A DNA stretch of 64,000 bases from Agrocybe praecox (lineage: Eukaryota; Basidiomycota; Agaricomycetes; Agaricales; Agrocybaceae). This document shows positions 12,301 through 24,269 of this stretch, in pieces (the stretch's first letter is position 1; each line of letters begins with the position of its first letter). The translations under genes were made by a program, and so were the position numbers. The notes under the pieces are model-generated. The model did not search any database and was not told where the DNA came from. It was given only the letters and a program-made list of their open reading frames with translations. The stretch covers positions 2,120,501 through 2,184,500 of the forward strand of contig OZ024848.1 of the NCBI GenBank assembly GCA_964017145.1, given 5' to 3'.

Positions 12301-13323
12301 GGCCTAGTTGTTTGTCACCATTCTTCCCGTTGTTTGTCACCGTTGTCCCTCGCTGTCCCCGTCCTTCAACAGAATCTCACTTTATACCCCCAACATTCTC
12401 CGCGTGGTTGCTGGGCGATGTGGATATCTCGGTTGACTGCATTTTGGAAAAAACCGAGTCCCCGTGAGAAGGGCAGGCACTATAGTTTGTGCAAAGGAGA
12501 TCTCTGGGTTAGAACTTGGAAAGAAGTGCGCTCCATGTTCGCGACGGCTTTGATGTTGGCTCCGTCATTCCTTGTTCATCTTCGTTCATCGTTGGCCTAT
12601 CACCGGCGCCACCGTACATCTATTGTCATCAGGCGCCGAGGGTACTTGGTGCCATATCCTCAGATGGGATTACCGAGAGGAAGGTCTTGAGAACGATGAT
12701 GTAGATCGGAAGAGTGTTGTACCGTTCAAGTAGGAGAGCCTGAGTTGGGGGGTTGCCACTGCAGCGAGACAATCAGAAGATCACAAAGAAATGCAACGAT
12801 GAACTCACTGAAAGATGCTGACCAACACCAGAAAGCTCGATATTCAACAGGGGACACATCCTGCCATGTTTTTCCCGCCGTATGATTCAGGGAAGATCGG
12901 GCAGCTGGAGCGGTGACGCGCAAAACGCGTTCGTCTTCGAAAGACGCTTGGACTCCTGCGACTCCGGAGTCTGTAATTCGTGAGGGTTAGACGCCCGAGG
13001 CAGTCCCAAGTCGGTGGGTATTGTCTTTGTGGGCTTGTGTCCAAAGGTACAGAAACCTGACCCGCGTTCAGCCTGAAGGAAAAGTCATCTTTATTGCGTG
13101 AATGTCTGATAGCGCGAAAGTTTTGTTCGAGATTGTTCACCGACGGACACGATTGTGGTGGTGGTGGTGGAAGGGACAAACTACGGAACATGGAGCCGAA
13201 TTCGGAAAGGCAAAGGTCACTCACTGTCACTGAGGTGTTACCCACGTTCATCGCCGCAATTTGGCCGCAATCAATCCTTGTCTCTTTCGCATTCGTTGCT
13301 CGATCCAGAGTATTTCGTACACA
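9387..13323. other. Gene-poor stretch, no gene supported
   Basis: Nearly 4 kb without a recognisable coding sequence on either strand. Open frames at minus 10223-10534, plus 10892-11125 and plus 11470-11811 show no motif and no plausible splicing partner. From about 11.85 to 12.6 kb the sequence is low in complexity, with recurring TCATCGTT, GTTTGTCACC and CCCCGTCC words. The last few hundred bases hold the promoter of the G-domain gene copy 1, with a small GGT-rich microsatellite near 13155. Confidence 0.5.
12085..12402 (+). repeat. Diverged direct repeat within low-complexity DNA
   Basis: A segment at 12085-12112 (TCCCACTTCATAGCCGCAAC and following) resembles one at 12375-12402 (TCTCACTTTATACCCCCAAC and following). 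Each lies near C/T-rich words such as CGTTGTCC and CCCCGTCC. It looks like two decayed copies of a unit of about 290 bp; the similarity is partial. Confidence 0.35.
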
Positions 13324-16300
13324 ATGTCTGCAGCAGCGATGAGCACTGTTATCTCTCGTCGGCGCTATCAACAAATCCGCAAGACATTTGAGCGCTTCCG
13401 TATTCTTATTATAGGCCGACGCAACTCGGGCAAAACGACTGTCCTGCAGAGAGTCTGCAATACCACCGAAAAGCCAGAGATAATAAACAAGAAGGGGAAG
13501 CAGGTGGGCATAGATCATGCTTGCGCATCTCGCAGTTCTCACCGCTTCATTCTAGATGACGCCGGACGATCACGTCCTTGCGCCAACAATTGAGGTCAGT
13601 CTTATCCAAGTCTTACCTGTGTGCCCTGCGTAGATCTGGGCTGAATCAGTATCTCAGCGAGGAATACACGAGATCGACGACGAAATGGTCTTTGCAGACA
13701 ACGATAAATTCGTGTTTCATGACTCTCGGGGATTCGAGAGCGGTGGGGCGGATGAGCTAAAAATAGTACAGAATTTTATCATTAGACGTTCGCAAGAAGT
13801 GAAGGTGGATGACCAATTACATGCCATCTGGTACTGTACTCCCAGTGTTTCAAGATTAACAATCTCATTATTATTGAAACTAGGTATTGCATTTCGGTCG
13901 ATAATGCAAGGCCCATAACACATGCAGAGAAACAGTTTTTTTCTGAATGTGGAACAGGAAAGGGTGAGGTTGTAGTGAAATATATTATATCATTAGTCCT
14001 GAACAAACATAGTTCCTGTTGTTGTTATTTTCACCAAGATGCATGTCAAAGATGCAGAAGAGTGGGAAAAGGACAATGACAAGTCTGCTGGTCAGCTTCG
14101 AGCATCTGCAGTTGAGCAGGTGGAGAAGGGTGCATGGGCAGAGTTGCAGAAATTAAAGTATTCTCCATCAAAGGCAGTCTACCTAGGAGGTAATGTCTAT
14201 TTATGCAAACAGTATCTTCAGTATATATGGCTAAATAACGGAACTGGTAGAAATTATGCCTGAGAAGATCAAGTGTGATGTTCTTATACAAAGCACCTTG
14301 AATTCTCTGGATAATGAGAATCTACGTCGCTTATTGGTCTCAACACAGCAAGCAAACCTGGAGGAGTGCATGAAGAAGGCATTTGACAGGTATTGATTTT
14401 TAAATTTGACGATATTCAACATGAATAGAATATGGTACTAATATAGTATTCAATAGTTATGCAATGCATGGGCTATCAAGTGGTAGGGATATATATTTGG
14501 CAAAAATACTCGAATATTTTCCTTACACAACAGTATGTTTTCACTAAATGTTTTAGTAATTAATCATATATTAATTATACACTTGAAGGAATATTGGATG
14601 GTAAACATGTCTGATATATTTAAATTTTGTATCTGGCTCATATTTTTTCTCTTGTTTATATGTTTTTGAAAGAATGTGCGTAGCATTTGATCTTCTTCAT
14701 ACCTCTCAGGCAGCACCTCATTTCTTTTGTTTATGTCTCTTTAATAGCTTGTGTGTAACATTCATTATCTGTGTTTTTGCAGCATCTTATTTCTCCTGTT
14801 TGCATTTTTACAATAGTTTGTATGTGTTATTTATTCTTCTTTTTGTTTTTGCTATATCTTATTTCTCATGTCTTTATTTCTGTACTAGGATGTATGTGAC
14901 ATTCATTCTCCTCTGGGTTTTTGCAGTATCTTATTTTTTATGTCTTTATCTCTGTAATAGGATGTGTGTGACATTCATTCACTTGTGTTTTTGCAGCATC
15001 TTATTTTTCTTTTCTACATCTCTACAATAGTTTGTGTGTGACATTCATTCTCCTCTGTGTTTTTGCAGCATCTTACCCTTCCTATCTGCATCACTGTAAT
15101 AGCATGTGCGTGGCATTCATTCTTCACTGTGTTTTGCAGCATCTTATTTCTCCTGTCTGCATCTCTCTAATAGCGTGTATGTGTTATTCATTCTTCTCTC
15201 TGTTTTTGTGGTATCTTATTTCTTCTATCTGCATCTCTGTAATAGCGTGTATGTGACATTCATTCTCCTCTGTGTTTTTTCAGCATCTTATTTCTTCTGT
15301 CTGCATCTCTGTAATAGGATGTGTGTGTTATTCATTCTCCTGTGTTTTTGCAGCATCTTATTTTCCCTGTCTGCATCTCTGTAATAGCGTGTGTGTGGCA
15401 TTCATTCTCCTGTGTTTCTGCAGTATCTTATTTTTCCTGTCTGCATCTCTGTAATAGCTTGTGTGTGACATTCATTCTCTTCTGTGTTTTTGCAGCATCT
15501 TATGTCTCCTGTCTGCATCCCTATAATAGGATGTATGTGTTATTTTTTCTCCTCTGTGTTTTTGTAGCACCTCATTTCTGTTTATATTTCTTTAACAGCT
15601 TGTGTGTGTCATCCACTTTCTTCTGTGTTTTTGCAGCATCTTATTTCTCTGTCTGCATCTCTATAATAGCTCGTGTGTGACATCCATTCTCCTTTGTTTC
15701 TTTTCAGCATCTTATGTCTCCTGTCTATATTTCTCTAATAGGGTGTGGGTGACATTCATTCACCTCTATGTTTTGCAGCATCTTATTTCTCCTGTCTGCA
15801 TCTCTGTAATAGCGTGTGGGTGACATTCATTCTCCTCTGTGTTTTTACAGCATCTCATTTTTTCTGTCTATATTTCTGTAATAGCATGTGTGTGGACAGT
15901 GGCATTTATTCTTCTGTGTTTTGCAGCATCTTATGTCTCTTGTCTATATTTCTCCAATAGGGTGTGAGTGACATTCATTTTCCTGTGTTTTGCAGCATCT
16001 TATTTCTCCTATCTGCATTTCTGTAATAGCATGTATGTGACATGCATTCTCCTCTGTGTTTTTACAGCATCTCATTTTTCTTGTCTACATCTCTGTAATA
16101 GCTTGTGTGTATTATTCATTCTTCTCTGTATTTTTGCAGCATCTTATTTTTCCTGTCCACATCTCTGTAATAGCATGTATGTGACATTCATTGTCCTCTG
16201 TATTTTTGCAGCATCTTATTTCTCTTTCTATATTTATACAATAGTTTGTATGTGGCATTCATTCTTCTTTGTTTTCTTGCAGCATCTTATTTTTCCTGTC

Positions 16301-17335
16301 TGCATCTATGTAATAGCTTGTGCGTAACATTTAACTCCCTCTGTGTCTTTGCATCATCTTAGTTTTCATGGGCACATTTTTGAAATAGAGTGTATGTACA
16401 ATTTGCTACTTTGCCTTTTTATTCCAGCTTAACTCTTATATTTACTCCTTTAGCAAGAACTGGCAAACAATATCCAACTTGTTACCCAACCCAAAGTATT
16501 TTATTTATTTAAATTTCAAATCTTAAACTAATTTAATTCATTTTTGTTACTATTAGTTCCACAGTCTATCTAGCTTGGATAACAATCAATTACTGTGCTC
16601 AGTTATATGTTTGCTTCTTTTTTTTGAATGTTTAAATGCCATCTGATATATTCTTTTTAGGTTTTATATTATGCTCAGAACACATTTTTTATTTGTTCAA
16701 TACATATTATGAAATTTCACTGTCCACTTACTTTTTGCATACCTTAGGAATTTATGAACACAATGTTCATGCAAAAATAGTGCTTGCTGTTGCAGTTGCA
16801 TTATCATCACAAAGTGGTCAGTCATTTAATTATTCCAAAGTTCTACTTTGTATTTACTTAGGTTTTTTTAGAACACAAGAAATCTGAATATGGGGTCCAA
16901 AATCAGATATCTAGTGATTTGGTCATGCCAACAGCAATTGAAACACAAGTATTGGAGGGAACAAGAAACTTGCCAAAGAAATTGAAACACAAGCTAGGGC
17001 AGTTGCTTAAGCCACATTGTGCGTGAATCTATTTTATGTTCAGATATCCTTTTGGCATTTATTTCATGACTTTTCATAAGCCAAGGCAAAGCTTAAAATC
17101 ATTGCTACCATTACTTCAGAGTCCAACCAGCAGGCCACTGATGAACCCAAATCAAGTGGTTATGAAACATTGAAAGATGCTATATGGAAAATCATAGTAG
17201 ACCATCGCCTCAGTATGTTCCTTTTATACCTATGACTAATTACTCATACTTTATATAGCTTTGGATCATCTTTTTGAGGAAATTGAAAAAGTCAAGGCTA
17301 TTGCTGCTGCTGAAGAAGCAAATAAGACCAACTAA
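13324..17335 (+). CDS. G-domain (P-loop GTPase-like) protein, copy 1
   Basis: A small P-loop GTPase-like protein of a kind common as paralogues in Agaricomycetes; cellular role unknown. G1 is IIGRRNSGKTTVL, G3 is VFHDSRGFESGG (DxxG), and the G4-like strand VVVIFTKMH lacks the usual final Asp. Exons read by eye: 13324-13503, 13634-13830, 13884-13963, 14013-14189, 14251-14389, 14457-14532, 14533-16453 as a huge intron, then a 42-nt exon 16454-16495 and further exons (AKIVLAVAVALSSQ; SGYETLKDAIWKIIVDHRL) ending in a charged helix (LFEEIEKVKAIAAAEEANK), stop at 17335. The last exons are supported by the paralogue at 35994-39563, but the joins between 16496 and 17250 are not fully resolved. The intron after 14532 contains the minisatellite. 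The 3' half is markedly AT-rich. Confidence 0.75.
14703..16430 (+). repeat. Intronic minisatellite, about 24 units of 70-73 bp
   Basis: Tandem array within the large intron of G-domain gene copy 1. Successive units are recognised by CAGCATCTTATTT, for example at 15066, 15137, 15209, 15281, 15351, 15421 and 15493, so the period is about 71 bp. Each unit contains, in order, a T-rich run ending in TTTTTGCAG, CATCTTATTTCTCCTGTC, TGCATCTCTGTAATAG and TGTGTGTGACATTCATTCTC. Units vary by point changes and small indels, so open frames run through parts of the array in several frames (a Cys/Phe/Leu-rich translation) without being evidence of a protein. No spacers lie between units. A diverged array of the same unit sits in the paralogous intron at 36.8-38.4 kb. 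Confidence 0.95.
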
Positions 17336-18272
17336 AGACCAAAATTGGACAAACAACCAAAAAGAAACAACAACAACAATTCAAGTGATATGATAATGTG
17401 CCTTTGTTCCAATTCAAAAAAAATACCAACATCTTTGACTCTTCCTGATATCCCAGAAAACAAAAACAAAAACAAAGTGATGCCAGACATTCTAATATGT
17501 AAAACAAATGTAACTTGAACTCAAATAAATTGTAACATCACCTGCATAGTGCAACCAATCCACAAATTTGAATTCTAAGTATTGACAGTGATGAGCATGC
17601 TGCTGCTTTGAACATGTTTTTCGACTAAGTCCGTGTTTATGGCACAGCCACTTCCGGATTTGGACGTGCGCATCAGACGCATCAAAAATGCGCTCGCAAT
17701 AGTGAGGCCGCGCACGCCTGATTCCGCCACTGATTTCTCCATTTTTCCTATGTATTGCAAACCCCTTTTACATTATTTCTCATCATTCTATTTTATTATT
17801 CTTCAAATCACGGTGTTCGCCTCAAACCCAATCTACCATGTGCGGCATCATTGGGCGCTCGGAAATTGCCGAAGCTTGTTTCGCACCTAGGAGACTCGAT
17901 GGCGTATTAACAATTGTTGTTTTCATCATGTATCATTACAACATGAAATTTAGCACCACCGTGTTCAAATGTTTATGTAAGAAATATTTGGGGTACTTTT
18001 TTCGCGCTAACCGACCGGCGACCACATTTCTGAGTTCTTCCAATTATAATGAGACAAGGAAAACTGTGTTATCAGCAGCGTAACGAGTTAGACATAATTA
18101 AATGTAATTCATATATATACATAGGTCATGGTTCTTTACATCCGGTTCAACAAATCGAACAGTTTCTAGGAAACCTCCAGTGTTCTCCACGGACTCGCGA
18201 GTAGTTTACAGAGGCAATTGAAGGTACATTTAACTCTGAGCAAGCTCCTAAATAATAATAATACAGTACATT
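17336..18272. other. Intergenic, no gene supported
   Basis: Between the convergent ends of the G-domain gene and the P450. A plus-strand frame at 17633-17890 and an ATG at 17838 reading MCGIIG give no further family similarity. The left part is AT-rich like the preceding gene. Confidence 0.5.
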
Positions 18273-20743
18273 TCAATCTTCCCATTGCTCTAGACGCAAT
18301 TTCGTGGCTTGCCACTCTGCCTCGATACAAGCCTTGATCTTCTCACTTCGAGGTGTCATGCGACAGTCAAAGCTGACAGGTTTCGAATTGAATCCGCTCG
18401 TAAAATTATTGGAATCTACAATCATAGGTCATACTAGTCACACAGCTGATTCAATAGGAATAGGATTTCAACAGTAAACATACCCGGAATAATCTCCTTC
18501 CCGTTTGCATCCAAAGCAGGTTGAATATCGAACCCCCAAACCATCCTCGAGATCGTGATGTATAGTGAATTAGAGGCAACGTGCATTCCGGGACAGATTC
18601 GCCTGCCAAATCCAAATGGGAGATCGAATTGTTTCAAACGGGGATTTGTCGTTTCCAAAAATCTTTCTGGACGGAATGTCTCTGGTTCTGGGAACATTTC
18701 TGTAGGACGCTCACTTGAGTACAGCTTGTCACTGGTTCTTGTGAGAATATTGACTTACCTGGATCTTTCATGATCCCACTGCACAAGTCGGAGTTCGAAA
18801 CCGTTAACTCAAAATAATTCGTCGTCATTTATAACTTCATCTCTTACTAGAAATTTGCGAAGATAGTTGATCCTTTGGGGATGAACCTGCTCGATAGCAC
18901 GTAAGCAATGTGTAAGAAACGTAAATATCTCCAGAAACTTACATTCCATTGTAAACATCATCAGCGGTACTCGCATGAGGAGTTCCTCCAAGGATCGCTA
19001 TCGGCCTCCAGCTATGGATAACGATGATAAATTATTTTTAAAAAGCGAGTATATCGTGGTTCTTTACCGCAGAGTTTCTTTGATAATCGCCTTGAGATAA
19101 GGCAAGTTTTCCCTGTCTTCAAATTCGGGCATACGGTCTTGACCGACGACTGTATCTATCTCGGCCTGCGCTTTCTTGAGTACTTCGGGATTATGCAACA
19201 TGGCCACTGAAAGACCGTTGCATTAGCATTTCAACCAACGAGAAACGTATGTGCTATTACTCACGAATGAATGTAGATGTAGTGCCGGACGTCTAGACAG
19301 ATAGTTAGATTAGTTCACGAATAGTTCAGCACTTTAAAAAAATACCGTTTCTATTCCAGCTCCGAATGGGCTTGAAACACCATATGCCAGCTCAACTTCG
19401 TTCATTCCGAGCTGCTCCAAGTTCCTAATTGACTGGGCAGTGATACAATCAGGTATGGTACCCTTGGACATTCTGTCTTTGACATCGTTAAGAAGATGCA
19501 TCAGGAAATGAATATCGCGTTTCTTCCTGCTTTCGGGTTCCCGACGGAACCATTGGAGAGGCCGCTTTTGATGAGAGCTGTGAGTTTCAAATGCCTCGGC
19601 AGAGGTGAACCAATACGCATACAGGAAGTTTGAGGAGCCATGGCCACGATTCTACAAGATATTTCCCTGGGATACTTGAAACCCTCGATAAATTTATTTC
19701 GCTTATAGGAAAAGAGGGATGACTTACTTAACACTGAGAATCACATCTCAGAGTATCAACGAAAGGCCAGAGTGAAGTCAAATGAACACAAACCTTACGA
19801 GATCTATAAATTCATAGGTCAGAAAGGTGACACTACTTAGAGGGAAAGCAAGTTACACTCTACTGCATCAAGGTTTTCCTTTACGATCCACTCATCGACG
19901 CTGTTTATCCGTTTCCCATAGGTCACCGAAACTGCCAAGCTAGCAGCGAAGCTAGTAGACACGTTAGAAAACAATCTTCACTCCCGCAGAATACTTTACC
20001 GCTGAAGGTGACGCTCGAAATCTTTCGGCTCATCTAGAAGTTGCTTCATGACCACCTTACACTCCAGCGACTGGATATCATTGTAGGTCTCTGTTTGCCT
20101 GGAGTGGAAGCCCGAGTGGAGGACCTAGTTTTATTTATGTTTTTGATTATCAATGTCCGAGATGAACATGCGCACCTTACGCCATCTCCTCCATGCATCA
20201 TTGTTTGGCAGCATAAGACCGCGCTTATTCTCTGAGAGAATTTCACCGCTGTATTAATCCCGTCAGGACTATGCCTTCATCTCTTTCTTTAAAAATAATA
20301 ATAAGGAAGTAGGGAGCTCACGCGACGACAAATCTAGGGCGACTTGAGTAAATGTCAGAACGCTTCTCGAGAAGATCCCAGGCAGGCTGTGCGGTGCCTA
20401 GAACTAGTCGGCGTGTGTTAGTTGAATATAACCCACTCCTTCATAGAAAGGAAGAACAAACTGATAACAGGCGTTGACCCCAGAAAAATTGACGTGACTG
20501 GGCCTAGAGAGCACGTTAGTCCATGTTCTTTGAAGTAGGAGGGAGCTGCGTACCGTATTCCTTGTTCCATTCCGCAAACTTTGTCCAAGGTTTGACTGCT
20601 GGAAGTTGGTATCGATTCCCAATGAACGGAAGACCTAGGGGCCCAGGAGGCATAAGTTTCCGAAGACGATACCATTTTATTACATAGTATAGGCCATATG
20701 CAAGAATGCACGCTGATATAGGGTGGTCTAATATTCCAAGCAT
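18273..20743 (-). CDS. Cytochrome P450 monooxygenase
   Basis: Membrane-anchored heme monooxygenase of basidiomycete type; substrate unknown. It starts at 20743 with an N-terminal anchor (ILAYGLYYVIKWY) and the proline hinge MPPGPLGLPFIGN. Recognised in order: SDIYSSRPRFVV, the C-helix region AWRRWRK, I-helix AGIETSGTTS, K-helix ExxR in LKAIIKETLR, WRPIAILGGTPHAS, FRPERFLETT and heme-binding FGFGRRICPG. The last exon (NNFTSGFNSKPVSFDCRMTP) begins after an intron whose donor lies in GGTATG near 18482, and ends at TGA 18273-18275. About a dozen introns are needed, all plausible in frame, so the gene appears intact. WRPIAILGGTPHAS-type P450s in Agaricomycetes are often labelled O-methylsterigmatocystin oxidoreductase-like, which says little about function. 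Confidence 0.93.
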
Positions 20744-21926
20744 CTTGGTGTCAATGTCGAGTTACTGTACTGGTGGTGGCTCGGGTTAAAGGAAGTGGAT
20801 GAGCAATGCGGTAGGTTATCTACGACCGCTGGGAATCACAGAAGCCTGAAGCAAGCAATTTGGATGTGGTCATGCCGTCGCAAGTGCATTACCGTTAGGT
20901 CAGTTGATGATATGGGAGTTTCGTGGAGACAAAAGGATATATGGTATACCCGTCGACATTTTTTGTCTATCCTATGAGCGCGGGCTTTGAACGTCACTTT
21001 AGACATGATCTGGTAAAATACGTGAGCGTACACACGCGCTCTAGTTGGCACGAGGTGAGGTGGTTTGTAAGGCTTCTGCGACATGGTGGAGATTCTGCAT
21101 CTTGCATCCGTGAGAATAGATACAGATAATTTATATATATCAGACACCTGCAGGTCAGTGTGAACTGGACCGTCATTAATTAACCGGATGTACTCGCTAA
21201 TGGAGTGGGCCGTTAAAATCGTTCGATTCATGCCGTTCGAAGTTGGGGGGAAAGAATGCAATTTGAGATCGTATTCCAGTCTAAGTAGATGAAAAAGTAC
21301 AATGGTTGTATGGAAGCAATGTCCTGCGATACTCGCCTCCTATATAGTGTACAGAAATCAACAACTCTCTAGCGCATAAACTCATTAAGCAGTACGGAGT
21401 CACCTTATGTGCAAAAAAATTCGTAATCCATCTGTGTACAATCCACCACGCACAACTGTATAGTTGTTTAAACCCCAACCTTCATCCTTCAAATTAGTCT
21501 CTCGGGGTTCGGTTTCGGTTTCGGTTGCGACCTACTTGAGGCCAGGGGCGGACCATGGTGCAAGTGATGCAATTTGTTGAAAGATCTTGTACTGGGTTGA
21601 GAAGAACGTAGAAACGTATTTAGCTTAGCTTCTAGGAGCACTATCTTAGTTTAGAGGCCATCGTGATTGTGGTTCGAGTTCATGGCTTGAGCTTGTTATA
21701 ACTTTATAACTGGTCGTGCATTATGGATCTTGTAGGGAGGAGGCACGAGCAAGTTACAAGCAACTGAAACTGGACGCGATTTGTCACACAGCGTGTGGCA
21801 TTGTCACCCTCTGTCTGGTCTGTCACAAGCCCAAGCTCCTGAAATGATCCATTTCCTTATCAAATTCTCAAATTCTCAAAAGCTCAATCGACCATCGGCA
21901 GAGTGAATTGAGCTAGGCTGTCCAAA
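20744..21926. other. Intergenic between divergent P450 and biotin ligase
   Basis: About 1.2 kb between two divergently oriented genes, so it should hold both promoters. Open frames on both strands (such as minus 20836-21261) have no motif. A short GGTTTC repeat occurs at about 21506-21526. Confidence 0.5.
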
Positions 21927-24096
21927 ATGAACGTTCTGGTATATACGGGACCTGAAATTCTTCAAGTCGCTCTTACCCATACGCTGGCAAGCCTACGGTC
22001 AACTCTTGTACCACACTACACCGTTCAACCAATAACTCGGCAAGCATTATCCATCGAGCCATGGCAGAAATCTTGCGCACTTCTTGTCTTGCCCAAGAGT
22101 CGCACCCGTATCGTATCATCGACGAATAAACACATAAAGGAGTTTGTGGAATCCGGAGGGAACTGTCTCATTCTTGGGACTGGAGCAAGTGCCACCCCTC
22201 GTTCTGGGGGTCTTGGAATTGGTGCTGCGAGTCTGGTTTTCGGACAGGAAGAAGAACATGAAACCCCACTTAAATTCTATGACAAAGTCAACAACTGCTA
22301 CATTACCTTTGATGAAGGGGTTGACGAAGAACAGAAAGAAGAAACTATCTGTACCTTGCAGACGTCAACATCTGCCACGATCGATGGCATTCATAGCACC
22401 AACGATACCAAACTCAAGGGATTCGACAAACTCAAAGGCGTGTCTATCTTGGCGAAGGAGGGAGACCAGATAGTGGGGCTATCTTTGGAAGTCAGCAAAG
22501 GGAAGGTTGCCATCTGGGGTCCCAGTATTGAATATCCTCTAACCGAAGAACCTTCGTCGTCTCTCATTGTGAAATACTCCAAACTATCTTCAGACGAAAT
22601 CATCAAATCCGAAAAATCCCGACGACAACTTCTTAGGTCGACTTTAACCGAACTAGGTCTTCATATTCCGGAGGAAAAGAAAAACATTATTCGTCCACTA
22701 CCGCAATTCTTGACTTCGGTACCTTCGAAACCAACCATCGTTTCCCAGATTCTAAATGCCGTTGCCGCTCCTCGATCGGGGGATCAATTAACTGTTCTCA
22801 AAGACTCCAACGACGAGTTCTACTTCCATCCTCTTCAAGAAAGCTCAAATACTATGCAGGGCGCCCGTATGAAGTCAGAAACCCCAAGTGACCCTGCGAC
22901 ATGGCAGCCAAAGGATATCATAGTTTGTCTAGATGGAGAACTACCAAGCAGTGACCTGACGCCGCTGTTCGATCTAAACCTATACTATGAAACTCTGACC
23001 ACGCTGCGCAACGATGCTGGGCTCAAGGGTTCCTCCGAATCTTGTGGAGTCGGAGAAAGTCTTCTATACGGCGAAGTTGTCACGAGTACTCAAACTATGC
23101 TGGACAAGTGAGGAAGACACTTTCCTTCATGATTACAATGCAGCCGACTAAAATATAATCCTATCAAAGAAACCCGCATCTTCTCTCAAACCTGCCCACG
23201 CCATTCCTTTCTCTCGCATCATATCAATTGGCCGGTCGGGGTCGAGGAAGCAATGTTTGGCTCTCCCCAGCAGGATGTCTCCAATTTTCTCTCCTTCTAC
23301 GCGTGAAGCTTTCTGAACTTCCTGCGCATAAGCTCGTCTTCCTTCAGTACATATTCTCGCTGGCCGTCGTAGAGGCCTGCAGGAATGATACTGTCCTTGG
23401 ACCCAAACCAGGGGAGAAAATTAGGATAAAATGGCCTAATGACATCTATGCCACCGTTGGCCCGAGTAAAGACGATATCAGGAAAATCGGAGGTGTCCTT
23501 GTGAACACAAGTTTCTCAGGTCAAACCGTTGACCTTGTAATCGGTAAGTCTCACTTGATTTATGCATGAGTAAATCCGAATTTGACGTCTTTATCCTTGT
23601 CTAGGATGTGGTCTGAACGTTCTAAATATCCCTCCTATCACCTCGTTGGCTCAACTCCAACCTGAAAGTAGGACCTCGTTGAGCATGGAGAAGACAGCGG
23701 CAGCTATCATGACCAAGTTTGAATCTATGTGGACGACTTTCCTCGAAACTCGCGGATCCTTCAATTCGTTCTTGGATCTTTACCTAGAGCGGTGGTTGCA
23801 CTCGTGAGTATTTTCAGCGTAATTAAAATCATTATCATTTCGCTAAATCTGAATCTTTACTTTTACTTTGGGAAAACACCGACAGTGATCAACAAGTCAC
23901 TCTTACCACGACTACCCCGCATACCAAGGTCCGCATCGTAGGTATAACTGCGGACCACGGTTTACTGAGGACCATCCCTGAACGCTCTGGCCTCAGTTCG
24001 AGGTTTGCAGGTGGACGGGAGGAGGATTATATCGACCTTCAGCCTGATGGGAACAGCTTTGATCTCATGGCGAATCTCATTAAATCGAAGAGCTGA
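21927..24096 (+). CDS. BPL1: Biotin--protein ligase (holocarboxylase synthetase)
   Basis: Attaches biotin to acetyl-CoA and pyruvate carboxylases via biotinyl-AMP. Four exons, 21927-23107, 23170-23543, 23605-23803 and 23886-24096, join exactly in frame to 654 residues. The N-terminal half is the eukaryotic glutamine-amidotransferase-like BPL_N domain (MNVLVYTGPEI; FVESGGNCLILGTGAS). The catalytic domain has the biotinyl-AMP loop LAGRGRGSNVWLSPAG and KIRIKWPNDIYA, followed by GGVLVNTSFSGQTVDLVIG and CGLNVLNIPP. The C-terminal domain includes KVRIVGITADHGLL. Length and architecture match fungal Bpl1. The ATG gives the typical start of the family, and nothing appears broken. Confidence 0.96.
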
Positions 24097-24269
24097 ATAC
24101 TAAAAATCCAGAGAAATATCAGTGTATATTAAATATCAATGTAAATGTACCGGGTATCTCGCGAGTTCTTGTTACTATTCGATTTTTATGATTCACGATG
24201 ACGCTCTATGCCCAATACAAGTCTATTAGGGATATAATAAGACAGAAAATCCATATTGATCTAAACATT

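Noticed and set aside
11850..12450. C/T-rich words suggesting a coding Pro/His-rich protein
   Set aside because: Frames are short and interrupted; the pattern fits decayed noncoding repeats better.
12844..13542. 232-codon minus frame over the start of G-domain copy 1
   Set aside because: Overlaps the conserved first exon and promoter of the plus-strand gene and shows no domain.
14674..16327. Cys/Phe/Leu-rich open frames of 60-119 codons through the minisatellite
   Set aside because: They shift frame from unit to unit, start at repeats of the same ATG and follow from the repeat composition; the array is intronic to a gene on the same strand.
14700..16430. CRISPR-like regular spacing
   Set aside because: Units are contiguous without unique spacers, and the genome is eukaryotic.
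17838..18083. Frame beginning MCGIIG, resembling a class II glutamine amidotransferase start
   Set aside because: The next residues do not match that family and no downstream exon does.
21660..21700. GGTTCGAGTTC resembling a tRNA T-arm
   Set aside because: No matching acceptor, D or anticodon stems could be placed around it.
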